A DNA stretch of 64,000 nt, taken from NCBI GenBank assembly GCA_023548195.1, contig JAJHZJ010000754.1, positions 496,001-560,000 of the forward strand, in the 5' to 3' direction. Below the pieces are notes generated by a model. That model made no database searches, was not told the origin of the DNA, and saw only the letters and a program-made list of their open reading frames with translations. This document shows positions 1 to 13,000 of the stretch, piece after piece; positions within the stretch are counted from its first letter, which is position 1; each line of letters starts with the position of its first letter. Both the position numbers and the translations under genes were made by a program. This DNA is from Bettongia penicillata ogilbyi (Eukaryota; Chordata; Mammalia; Diprotodontia; Potoroidae).

Positions 1-894
1 GAGAGGATCCTTTGGATGTTAAGATTTTGTGCACACTTGGGTTTTGTCTTCTTGAAGTATCCTTGTAACTTAGCTGTACAGAAGAGAAGGGAGCACTGGC
101 AGCTGGTGTGGGGCTGGGCAGAGGAGAGGAATGCGGTCCAGGAAGGGAGGAGATGGGCAGGGCCACACTGGTTCTGTCAGAGCCCTGAGAGCAACAGCTC
201 GGGTCTGCTCCACTAAGGATGGCACATGCATTCATTCCTTCTCATTCTGTCCACCAGCCTCGGCCCTTCTCCCTATTTTTGTTTGCTGTTCCAAGTAGTT
301 TGAAGCAAAGCAGTGGCTCCTCTTTAGGGAAGTGGGAGGTCACTGGACCCACGTGTACAAAAGTGTGACCCTCAGTCCCATTTCTCAGGGGTTTATTGGC
401 TGGGGCCTACTGCGTGTGGTCACGTGGGACAGGGAGTTGGTCGGCTTGGCTTTTGTGACCAGACAGCTCAGTGCCTTCCTCATCTTCCAAGGACACTGCC
501 TTCCTCCAGTAGCTCACGGTAGCAGCTCAGTGTCGTCCTGTGTGCCTCCGCCTGCCTCCTCTGAGTGTCCAGTCCACCTGCACATCAGAGCTCTTGTCCA
601 TTCCCTTCTCTCCATTCACACAGAATCAGGCCCTGATCTCGGAGCTCAGCTGAGATGCCACTTTTGCCTCTCGCAGCACCCTCAGCTCTTAGCGCCCACT
701 CTTTGGAAATTCTGTTGTCCATATTCTAAATGTGGAACATCTCTGTGGAGATGTTGTATCCTTCTCCCTGAGGGCAGGATGGTTGTGCCATCCCCAGGGC
801 CCAGACCAATAAGCCACTAAGAGTGGGATTGAAGCCCCTTTGGCCAAACGGGGAGGAGCTGCACTGAGTGAAATCTCTCCTGTCTCTGTCACAG
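1..894. other. NAA25 intron, left edge
   Basis: Intron sequence before the first exon seen. No exon, RNA gene or clear repeat was recognised. Confidence 0.5.
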
Positions 895-1013
895 CGGAAC
901 TGGTCACCAAGCTGTATGAGGCCGCTGTGAAGAAGGTTCCCAACAGCGAGGAGTACCACTCTCACCTCTTCATGGCCTACGCTCGAGTGGGGGAATACAA
1001 GAAGATGCAGCAG
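895..1013 (+). CDS. NAA25: NAA25 coding exon, residues ~95-134
   Basis: The first NAA25 exon in the window. It follows acceptor CACAG and ends before donor GTGAGTG. It begins with the last two bases of a proline codon, then reads ELVTKLYEAAVKKV and ends KKMQQ. This is a TPR-like helix pair from the N-terminal part of the protein. The incoming phase shows that at least one more coding exon lies to the left; I expect about three from the human gene. Confidence 0.95.
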
Positions 1014-4000
1014 GTGAGTGGCCCTGCGGGCACTGCCACAAGGGCAGTGAGGCTGGTAATGCGCTTCTCTTGTGCTTGGAAATGGGAGCTGGGCCTGTGT
1101 TCTCCAGTGGCTCTCCTGGCCTCTTTTCATGAGAGACAGAAAAGGGCAGAAATCCTGGAGTAGGCCTGCATGAGCAACTGCGTGGCATACTATGTTGTTT
1201 TGTTAATAATACTGATAGTTGGCATTTGTTAAGCCTTGAGATTTACAGAGTACTTTATTTACATTGGATTCTCACAACCCTGTGATGCAGGTGCTGCTAT
1301 TTTTATTTCACAGGTAGGAAACCAAGGCCCAATAGATGACCTATTCTCAGTAACACAGCTAGCATCTGAGGCAGGATTTGAACCCAGGTCTTCCTAACCC
1401 CCAAATCCAGCTTCTCCCTACCCCTTCCAGGCCACCTCAGGCCCTGCGTCCCATCCTGCTGCATCTGGACCAGCCAGACCTGGTGCTAAGCAGGATTCCT
1501 CAGGCTCCATGGAGTTCCTAGAGGGCCCCCCGCTGGACCACTCTCTTTTCCCCACCCCTAACCCTCACCGCAGCCTTCCTGACCGCACTCCCTTGCCTTG
1601 GCTGCTGGGCCCTCCTGGGGTCCTCGTGTCCTAAGGCGACCAGAGGACACCTGGGCCTTTCCAGACCCTGCAGCCATACTGTTGCTCGTGTACTTTCTTC
1701 CCCTACTCGATGTGATCTCCCTAAGAGCAGGGGCTGGCTCTCTCTGTGTCTGTATTCCCAGCTCTTGAGACATCTTAAGGAATAGATGAATAAAGGTTCA
1801 TGTCCATTCTATCCAGAGGCCCAACTGCCTCTCACTTACTTTGTTTGCACAGTATCTTAAAGAAAGAAGTGCTTGTGGCTTTTAAAAAAATTAGTGAATC
1901 AAGCATTTATTAAACACGTACTGTATGTAAAACATTTCTACAAGAAATGACCAGATCACTAGAGCAAAGCTCTGCCCTCTGGGAGTTCATAGTCTGATTT
2001 GGAGGAGTTAGTGGGTCTACAGATAGACAGTAGCCATGTAATTTACAATAATGAAAGAAAGTACTTGTCTTTAACGGCATCTGTTGGGACTGGGTAAGCT
2101 GGCTATGGTGGATTACCTACCCCGTGGCTCAGCATTTTCAAATTAGGTTAATAGTGCCTAGAAAGGAAAATGTCTCTGAAATTTTTTCCCTTGAATTTTT
2201 TATATTTTTTTTAAGAGTGAAGGACTCAGGTAGATAAGGAACCTGCTATATTAAGACAGTCTCAGTCCCAACACACCTGAAAAATAACCTTCATGCTAAA
2301 TAGAATTCACCTAGAAAAGCTTTCAGGTGCACTTTACATTTAGTTACTGACTTGCCTTTCCTTTCTGTCCTTTAAATGGACTTGTATTATGAATGCTGTC
2401 TTCTCTGCTACTTAGCTGTCTTTGGGATAACTCTCTAAATGCCTTTTAACAATGATGCTTTGATGGGCCAGTGTTTCTTCTGTGACTGCACATGATTCCC
2501 TTCTACGTTAAATACAGCGTTGGGAGTCTGCAGGGACCATTTGAGAAATGCCAGGCTGCCTGACCAGCTTTACACTTTCTTGTGGCAGCTTCCCCTTCAT
2601 GTGCTCGTTTGTCCTGATGCTCATGTTGGGGTTTGGGATCATATTAAATAGAAGTCATCTTGGCACAAGGTGGGGCAGAGACAGATCGCAGCAGTCGCAC
2701 TTGCCTTTTGGGATCCCCCAACAGACCATGTTCACAGTGGTAACTGCGGCTCACAGCCAGTCGTTATTAAAATCAGCAGGTCAACTCAGAAAGTGTGGCC
2801 TGCTCAGGGCCTCTTTCTCCCCTCTTTGGGCTTTAGGCTGCTTCCCAGGCTGCTGTTAGAGCCTTTGACTCCCTGAGCCCTGCTGAAATGAGCAAGGACT
2901 TGTCTTGGGGGACTCTCTTCTTGATCCTACGCTCCAGTGCAGTTGGCATATGAGATACCACACAGCAGAAGCGTGACCTCCTGGAAGAGCTGTGCCTTTT
3001 TGCCCTTCCCTTGGATGCTACAGGCCATTCACTTTCCTCTTTGAAATAGGAATATCATGTGTGTTATTTCTTTGGAGCTGGTTTCTTTTGGCTCCATAGC
3101 AGTATAATGTCTCAAAGTGGGTTTGTTTAGGCAAATCCTGAAGCCAGGGCCTGGTGGTTGCCTTGGGAGAGATGGCTGCCATTCTCAGGCCAACCAGACT
3201 TTAACCTGAGGAGGACTGGGCAGAATAGGGTTTACACTGCTGATCATTTTTTCATGATGATACAGAGATCATTGAGTACTTTCATTGGGTCCAAGAACTT
3301 TCAAGTCCTGTCTTTTTCTCTTTCAGGCTGGAATGGCACTTTATAAGATTGTACCAAAAAACCCTTATTATTTTTGGTCTGTCATGAGTTTAATTATGCA
3401 GGTGAGTACGAGATTCAGAATGGCATGGAAGCCTCCCTTTTAGACCCTGTCATTGCTGTCAGTAACCCACTTACTTCATATGCTTTTAGTAGGATATGGG
3501 GTTAGCGCCATTTCCAAATATGTACTTGTCTATTAACTTTGCACAGAGTTTTTCTTACCTCTCCTCACTAACAGATACAAGTTGTTTGTATGTTCTTTTT
3601 CCTACTTGTCGTCTTTATATCCACTGATACTGTTATGCTGGGTCATGGCAGCAGATGCCTGGGGGAGAAGGGGTTAGGCGAAGCTAACAAGGTGTTTGGA
3701 CCTTCGAAGATGAATTCATTAGCCAGCCCAGAACCCAGGAGTTAGCTAAAACACCTCAAGTTCACCTACTTTATTCATAATAGACATGGTTTCTAGTACC
3801 AGCAGTGAGCTCATGTAGGGGTGGGGGGAGAACAGGCCATGGTGATCTTCCACAGAATTCCTAGAGGTCTTCTGGTGCTACCATATGACTACACACCCTA
3901 TGCTGGCCCAACTGTCCAAGAGGAAAACTCACAGTGCCCCACAGCTAGTGAGTTCTCTCATTTAGACTCTGGCCCCTCTGAGGCAGCTGCTCTATTGTGC

Positions 4001-7000
4001 AGGAGAGGGAGTAAGTGAACAAAGTCTGTGACTTGTGTGTAGCCACGTGGGTGAAACCAGCACTTTTCCCACTGTCCCTGGCTGCCCCAAAACACAGATC
4101 AAGGGAAAAGCGATTCATGACTTCCAGAATAACCCTGTATGGCTGTGCCTCCATTTACAAAATAAACTTTCTGGGGAATTTTGTGTCCTGGGGAGCTCAC
4201 TGTTTGAAGAAGTCCCTCATGAATTTGTCATAGTGAGTATCAGCCCTTTCTTGGATCGGCTTTGTAGGTGTCGGTGAGGATGTGTGATTGCTAGCATCCA
4301 TTGGCTCTTAGCGGAGTTGGGTCAGAGGGAGCATCTCGCCAAAGGCCACTGATGTGACAACTTGATGAATGTCTTTCCCTTCCTCAGTCTATATCAGCTC
4401 AGGATGAGAACCTGTCCAAAACCATGTTTTTACCCCTTGCTGAGAGAATGGTGGAGAAGATGGTGAAGGAAGACAAGATTGAAGCTGAGGCTGAAGTAGG
4501 TATCGTACAGACGTGGGGAGCAGCAGACGGAGCAGACGAGGGCTGGGGGAGGCCTGGAAGAGGGGTCAGTGCTCAGGCTCATAGCTCAGCTCGGATGGTT
4601 ATTAGCGGCCGGATCTCAGGAAGCACAAAGAAACTGAGCCTCCATTTCATTATTTTTCAAAATGGAAATAGTTGTGCTGCTTGAACAGTAACCTAACAGG
4701 GTGATGTTGAGCATCAGATATGAGAGAGTACAGGAGAGTACTGGCTTTGTACTGCCATGTTTTTGTTAGGTGCCAGAGCGGCCTTCGGTGTGGCTCTGTG
4801 GGCCAGGACACAGCAGCCTCCAAAGTCTTTCCACAGAGTTGCGTGGGTTGGCATCCTTCAGCATGACTGCTTTTTACTCTAGGTGTTGTGTCCTTGGCAT
4901 TTAGTGCAGCCTCCCCCCCCAGACCCATAGAAGGTGCTTTCTAAATGCGTTGATGGGATCTCAGTCCTACTGGAGGAGTCAAGGATTTGTGAAGTGTCTT
5001 CCATGGGAGGTCTGCTTCTGTGAGCGAGGTGGGGCACCTTGCCTAGAACAAGGGCTCGAAAATGTGTTGTGTATGCTCAGGACCAGGGCTCGTTGTCAGA
5101 AAACCTTTGAGTCACTCTTAGCCCGTTGGCAAGGGGACGCCAGTGTCTGCCTTTGTCCTTGGTGAAACCCAAGCATGGCTGTTCCTCCATTCTTCCTGAA
5201 AGTGTCTTACTGGCTCCCATTTTCTTTTGGGTTTTACTCCTCAGGTCGAGCTTTATTACATGATTCTGGAGCGCTTGGGAAAGTACCAGGAAGCCTTGGA
5301 TGTCATCAGAGGCAAGCTAGGAGGTAACAACCTGTGGGTCAGGACTAAGTGAGCAGGGAGCTGCTGATATATACGGGCCTTCAGGCTGTGATTGGGCACT
5401 TTCACTGAAAGTTTCCTGTAACACCAGGTCATAAGTTAAATAATTCACTTGCAACAGATGTCACCAGTCTTTTTAGCATGATATAGGATGGTGTGGCTGG
5501 ATCCTCCATAGAGTGCCAGAGGGGAGCCCAAGAGCCATAGTTCAGGCCCCTCCTTTTACAGGAGGAAATGAGTCTGGGGTAGCCAACTGACTGGACCCAG
5601 GCCATGCGGAGACAGGGTCTGAACCCGGATCCTCTGACACTGTGCTCTGGGCCTGGCCTGGACCACGCTGCTGCAGCATCTTTTCTGCTCCACTGGTAGC
5701 AGCTTGTTTTACAGATGGGGAGGGGCAGTTTGTGGGTTGGCCTTGGACTGGGATTTCCCCCTTTTGTGATGTCCTCTGTCCATGAATGAGAGAAGTCAGA
5801 CCCAATCTGACTCTTGGAGTTAGCGCCACATTTCCGTGTTGGTTAACAAAGGCCCATGTTGTGTGTGCCTGCCTTCACGGCCCATCATGGCTTTTGAGCC
5901 CTATGGTCCTCTAAGTCTGACTTGTTCAGAAGTAGAAGAGATGGTGGGATATTGTGGGCAGTCAGGGCAAGGCCGTCTGCCTGTCTGCTTTCCCACAGAG
6001 ATGCCTCTTTGGGACGTGTCTCGTGTGGCTACAGATGATAAATTATGGGAAGGCACTGCCGAATCCAGTGGCTTTTTGTCATTATTTGTTTTCCTAGTCA
6101 GCAGAAAATAAAAATACAGCTTTTCCCACGTGGAGGAGGTGTGCCAAATACTGTGGCTGTCAGAAGAGCTCCTCTGCGGGGCCAGGAGAGGATTTTCAAG
6201 GGCTTTCTAGCTGGGAAGCCTGTGATTCTCTGCCCCGGCCTTCAAATCCTTTCTCAACCCCTCACTTGCCAAGCTGTGCTAATGTTAAATTGCCATGTCT
6301 GATTAGATCTGAGCTATGGATTCCTCTCTCCTCTGTGTTATTTCTGAGGGAGTAGGATTCATTGTTCTCCTTGGTGTCACCCATTTTCCCCCGCCCTTCC
6401 TCCTCCTCCTGCTCTGGCCAAGGTAATGATTCTTCCATTCTGCCCAAGGACCAGCCTTCAGAAACATGTCCCTCATTCCTGCTCTTTCACAGATGGTAGA
6501 AGGAAGGAAGGGAACAGGTTGTTGGGAAGGTGGGATAACCTTCAGGGTTCCCATTCCCCAGTATCGTCCACAAGGGATTGTTGGTTTTGGTGAGCGCTCC
6601 TTAGGAAGGGAAACTTGTTTAAATGAATCCCTTTTGTGGTTGTAGAGAAGCTGACCAGCGAGCTCCAGAGCAGAGAAAACAAGTGTATGGCCATGTACAA
6701 GAAGCTGAGCAGGTGGCCGGAGTGCAATGCGCTGTCGCGGAGGCTTTTGTTAAAGAAGTGAGTGTGTGCGCGGTGCAACTGGGAGGCAGGGACGTCCCAG
6801 GGTGGGTGGGGTGAGCAGTGAGCAGCCTTAGCTTGGGGAGCCCCTGAGGGGATGCACCACGTGGCCCCACTGTGAAGAAGAGCTGGGGATCCCAGAGCCC
6901 AAGGCCAGGTGGAGAGCATTCATTTTAATGGCCCTGTCATTTTGGTCTTGATTTTAGCTCAGATGACTGGCAGTTCTATCTGACTTACTTTGACTCTGTC

Positions 7001-10000
7001 TTCCAACTCATCGATGAAGCCTGGACCCCTCCTGCAGAAGGAGAACAGTACGTGGGTTTGTTTTCTCCCTTCCCCTAAGGGGTTTGGAGGGGAGGGCAGC
7101 TCTTTGGGCTTCTCTCAGTTACCAGCAGCTCTAGATGAGGGACAGCCCAGCACTCCTGGGACCACGGCAGTCTCCTCTGAGCAGAATAACAGGTGTGTTT
7201 CAGAGATAGTGGAAGCAGCCAGCCCCTGCCTGGTAGTGAGGTGGGGGTAGCCTGGGACAGAGTGTTGTCCACCTTGTTGGCTGCCACTCACCGTAGCGGG
7301 TGATCCCCCGGAAGAACATTTTAACAGAAATGATGGTGATATACAAATGATAAGTTGTCAATAAAGCTTGTTGAAAACATGACGACACGGCCCATGTTCT
7401 CCTTTGTCATCTGCCACTCTCTGCTTCCTTCCTGTTGGCAACGGTCTCCTTGGGCATCGGGGTGGGAGGTGGGGGAGAGGCCCAAGAGTCTGTGTGTCTG
7501 TGCGTTCGTCCCCAGCTCTCTGGAAGGAGAAGTACATTATTCCACAGAAGAAGCTGTGAAGTTCATCGAAGAAAGGATCCTGGAGGAGTCGAAGAGCTCC
7601 CGGCATCTCCGAGGCCCGTACCTGGCCAGGCTGGAGCTCATCCGACGTCTGCGGCACCAGGGCTGCAATGATGAGCACAAGCTGGGTGAGGAGTAGGCAG
7701 ATCCCTGCTGTCCCTGCTAGCATGCTGCCGTGGGGGAAGGTGGTGGGGGGCAGCTCTGCGGTGCTCCTGTGGTGGGGAGGTGGTGGCAGGGCCTCTCTGT
7801 CATGCTTCCATGGTGAGGAGGTGGCAGGGGGCAGCTCCGTGGTGCTCCCTTGGTGGGGAGGAGGTGGCAGGGGGCAGCTCCGTGGTGCTCCCATGGTGGG
7901 GAGGTGGCAGTGGGAGTCAGCTCTGTGGTGCTCCCGTGGCAGGGAGGTGGCAGTGGGGGTCAGCTCTGTGGTGCTCCCATGGTGGGGAGGTGGCAGTGGG
8001 AGTCAGCTCTGTGGTGCTCCCATGGTGGGGAGGTGGCAGTGGGAGTCAGCTCTGTGGTGCTCCCGTGGCAGGGAGGTGGCAGTGGGGGTCAGCTCTGTGG
8101 TGCTCCCATGGTGGGGAGGTGGCAGTGGGAGTCAGCTCTGTGGTGCTCCCATGGTGGGGAGGTGGCAGTGGGAGTCAGCTCCGTGGTGCTCCTGTTGCAG
8201 GGAGGTGGCAGGGGCAGCTCTGTGGTGCTCCCTTGGTGGGGATTTGGAAGGGAGGAAGCTCTTTGGTGCTTCCGTGGCAGGGAGGTGGCAGGGGTCAGCT
8301 CTGTGGTGCTCCCGTGGCAGGGAGGTGGCAGGGGCAGCTCCGTGGTGCTTCTGTGGCAGGGAGGTGGCAGGGGCAGCTCTGTGGTGCTCCCTTGGTGGGG
8401 ATTTGGAAGGGAGGAAGCTCTTTGGTGCTTCCGTGGCAGGGTAGCTTCTCCTGTGCTTAGGAAGCCCCACCCCTGCCCATCTGCTATAAGCAGATTGTGG
8501 GCATATAAGATCACCCAGTCGTGACGAGGGAACTAAGTCTGCTGCCAGAGAATGGTTCTTGTTCCAAAGGCTCACAAAATGACTGGCTCATAGTTCTTCT
8601 GCCCTGCCTCTCAGGAGTGCCCGATGTGCACACGTGCGCATGCACACATACACACACACGCGTGCGCGCGTGTCCATAGTTGTAAGCACACACATTTCCT
8701 CTTTTGGGGTGCCTAAGTGCACGTCGTCATTCATATATTTCTACTAAAATGGAAGCACTTTGAGGCACTATAGAAAGTGTTGCAGAGAAAGGCTTTCCTT
8801 AAGGTTCGGCTCACTCTTGTGCTGGTTGGATTTGTCACTGCCGTTAGGTCTATAATCTTGAAGTATGATTTTTGGAAGGGAGAGGGCTGGTCTAGGCCAT
8901 GATCTCAGCAGAGTAGTAAACCTGGCCTCAGGAACCTCTCTTTGCTCATGTCAGAGGCCAGCATGGAGTGTTGCGGTTCTGTTTGAGGGGACATGACGGC
9001 CTTGGGCTCAGCCAGTCAGTGTCAGAAGTGGGGTTTGATACTAGATCTTCCTGAGACCCCACAGCATGAGACAGAGAGGTTGACACCGGGGATGAAGTGC
9101 CAGCCTTTGGATCCTTCCCCTTGAAGCAGGCCTTGGTTTCTTGGTTAGTTCTAGACTAGTCAATCCTCTTTTCTCCCTTTCTGCCCATCATGCCTTTGGA
9201 GCTAGTGAGAGGTCTGACTTTCACTGGGACCAGGCTCACAGCTCCCACTTATATTCTGATGTGCCCTTGAATGTTCAGTAATTTGGTGATTCTGTCTCCT
9301 AGGTGATCCAGAAGAGTTAATGTTTCAATATTTCAAAAAGTTTGGAGACAAGCCTTGCTGTTTCACTGACCTAAAGGTGTTTGTTGACCTCCTGCCTGCC
9401 TCACAGTGTACAAAGGTAAGCATGCTGCTACCAGGGGAGTGTCTTGCACACAAGGACAGGCCCAGAGGGGTTCTACTTCTGTCTGGGAATGCAACACTGA
9501 GCACTGATGGCTTTGACTTGACCAGGTTGTTTGGAAATCCTAGAGGGGTGGATTCAGCCCAAAACAGAGAATCACCAAAAAGGACCTGACTGACTATTCT
9601 TGACTGTTCGGGTCACTCCCTGAAATATCAGGACTTTTGTCAGAGCAGAGAACCCTCAGAATGGGAACTGAGGCCCATTATAGTGAGTGACTTGTTTAGT
9701 TCCCTGGCTGCTGAGTGTCAGAGGCCAAAAACCAGTTTTTCTTCCTGAAGGCAGCTGATTGGAGCCATGCCCAGAGTGCCAAGCCTGAGTGAGGAAGGCC
9801 TGAGTTTAAGTCCAGCCTCAGGCCCTTTCTAATTAGGTGACCCTGGGCAAGTCACTTCACTGATGCCTGCCTAAGTTTCCTCATCTGTAAAATGGGGCTT
9901 ATAACAGCCCCTCCTTCCCAGGATGGTTGTAAATTAAAAATGAGATGGTAATTGTAAAGTACTCAGTGCAGTGCCTGGCACACAGTGGGTGCTTAATAAA

Positions 10001-13000
10001 TGCTTGTTTCCTTCCTCTTCTCTTTCTGATATCAAGCCCAAGATCCTATCTGCTAAATTAGGTGTGAACCTTTAGTAACATACTGAAAAGTAATCTCTGC
10101 AGTTTTAAACTTTGCAAAGCATTCTCCTTGGAACAACCCTGGGTCATGGGTCATGCATATCCTTAGTCCCATTTTACTAATGAGGAAAGACTTTGCCCAA
10201 GAGCCAGATCTTGGAGGCAGGTCTTGTACTCTGGTTCGCCCTGTTTATGATTGCCTCCGTAGAGTTACTGAAGGCCCCCATGGTGCACCTTTGGGTCTGT
10301 GCTAGATGGTTAAAGACCCAGACACATGTTGGAATGGCTTCTCCGGTTGTGTTTGATGCCATGTAATTTGGACAGGCAGTTTTCATAGTCAGGGATTCTG
10401 GTTTTTCCCCATTGGATGAGAAACACTAGAAACCCTGGACACTCAGCAGCATTGTCTCTTAAAACAAATGCTGTGTGTGTGGGGGCCTTTGCCACTAGGG
10501 CTTGCTGAGGGGCAGTTGGAATGAGGCCACCCACCCATTGGCCTTAACACGGAAGGGTTACAGAAGAGGGTGGGCATGTGTTATTAATTTGCAGAGAATC
10601 CCTCCCAGAGGCTGGTTCTGAGCTCTCTGAAATTGCAGCACCTTCTCTGCCACACCCTCAGTACTTGGTGGGATTCATTAAGTGTTGTCAGTGTGCCAAG
10701 AACTGTGCCCTAGTGCTAGAGGCTGGCCTCTGGGGGAACAGGCCCAAGATGGCACACTTTGGGAGAACTAGGGCCTAGGGAAAAATCTGTTTACAAGTTT
10801 CTCATTCCGTCTCATACAGAGGAGAGTATTAATGCCACTTACCAGAAAAGAAACAGAAACTCTACAAGGTCATTTGAGTCCCTGTTTCCTCCGTGTTAGT
10901 AAGGGACGTACAGCCAGTTCCATCCTTAGAGCCTCCTGCCCCTGTGGGCTCCGTAGACTGACGGCTGCCGTCCCTCTGCCTCTTCCACTCTTGGAGTCTG
11001 GCTCCTCCCTGAGCTCCCTTAGGTGACTCCAGTCCAGTGCTCCCTTTTTCTGTTTTCTTGTCTTCAGGAGAATGTGAGTTACCCTGTGTAACTTCTGGGT
11101 GATTCCTGTGCCTTCCCTCGGTTCATTACTTCTTACTTATTCTGTATGTAGCTTGCTGTGTTCATGTCTGTTTGTTTGCACGTTGTCTCCCCCATGAGAG
11201 GGCAGGGACAGTCTTTTGCCTCTTTTCTCTCCTCAGCATTCAGCACAGTCCACATGGTAGGCACTTAATAAAAGTTTATTGATTGGTCAGCTTTGTAGAC
11301 CCTTCACCCATGTTTATTGCTTTGGAACATTGGGTGCTAAGTTCCCTCTTCCAGATGCTGCCTCTCTTCTTGGCTTCAGAGGCACTGCGCCATTCTTCTC
11401 CATCGCCCTTGCCAGCTCTTCCTTCTCTTGCTGTGACACGCTTTCTCAGTGGAGCTTCCTTCACTCCCCTCCCTCCCCTGGTGGATACTTCCACATGCCT
11501 GTCCATGGTCCTGCCCTGTCATGAGCTCCAAATCCGAAGCATCCCCAAGCCTGCCTGTTGGAGCATGTCCTCCTTCACTCCCTCAGCACTGATGCCAAGC
11601 TTTCTACCAGGTCTTAGCTTCCTATGTCCTGGCTCCCTTTGGCCTCCTAGGGAAGCCTGAGTACTCCTTCTTAGAATTTGCTCTTAAATGCACAAAATAA
11701 AATAGGTAGGATTACAAGGAAACTATGTTGAAATACAGTTATCAGAATATTTTTTAAAATGTCCACGGACCCAGGTGAAGAGCTTGTGCTCCATCCTCTC
11801 CTGTCTGCCCCTCACCCCACTGCCAAATCCTCCCGTTCGTAGATCTAGTCCTGTCACTCTTGGCCAACACTGGTCTCCTGGGCCTAATAGAGTTATAGCT
11901 GGTTTCCTTGGTACTCAAGGCCCTGAACACTGGTGCTCATCCTGCATCAGTGAGCAGTGTGGGATAGCAGCAATGCTGTATCACCTGGGGCTGCATTCAG
12001 AGGGGCAGAGTGTGTAGGAGGAAGGAGATTTGTCAGCATCTGGGGGAAGACAGCCAGAATGGTGGAGGCCTCGAGACCTTGTCATGCCTGCTTGAAGGCG
12101 CCAGGGATGTTTAATCAGAGGAGCCAAGAGAGCTGTGTCAAATATGTGACCGGGTATCCCAGGGAAGAGGGATGAGCCCTGTTCCCTTTGACCCTAGAGT
12201 CAGGACGAGGAGCACAGTGAGTGTGTGTTGCTGGGAGGCAGACTCCTCACCATGGGAGTTTTCCAGTCATGGAAGGGGCTCCATAGGGGGTGGCCCTGAG
12301 TCATGGAAGGTCCTCACACATAAGCCAGGTAAATACTTACTGGCCATGTACCAAATGCTCACCAGCTGTGGGACCCTGGGCAAGTCCCACTTCTCTAGTT
12401 CCTCATCTGAGAAGTGGAGATGGTACCAGTGTTTACCACACAGGACTCCTGTGAGTATCAAATGAGAAAAGCCTGTGAAGGGCCTTAGGAACTTTAAAGT
12501 GATTTATGAATGCTAGCTGCCCTGAGGAGGAGGGTGATGAGGTGGGAGTGCTGCTTTGGATCTCTTCACTCTCCTGTTTGGTATGATTCTGTCAGCCAGG
12601 CTGACCTGTTCTCTGTTCCCAGACATTCCTCTGAACATTGCCCCTGCCCCACCCCTAGCCCCCATGGACTGCCTATTTTTTATCGGCCACTGAACCTTGA
12701 GCTCTGTGAAGGCATTCTCGTTGTCCTGCCTCTGCATGGTAGCTCTTCTCCTATGCTGTGCTCTCTGCACACAGTAGGCTTTTCATAAATGTTTGTCAAA
12801 ACAAACTGCATTCTTAGCTAATCCTGAAAGGTAACTTGAGCCTGTCCAGAATCTCTCTTGTTTTGTTTGCTGGTTAACCCTGGCCCTAACCAGGGCATTG
12901 CATGGTAGCCTGTCTTAGCAGGGTTGTAGGGAGTTAGGAGGGACTGAACTCTAAGAATGACTTAAACTTCTCTGAGGTCAGGTTTATGTCTTTTCCAGCC

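Noticed and set aside
7668..8524. Three overlapping forward frames and two reverse frames open across the NAA25 intronic minisatellite
   Set aside because: A 43-base unit shifts frame each copy, so all frames are equally open. No start context, domain or splice support.
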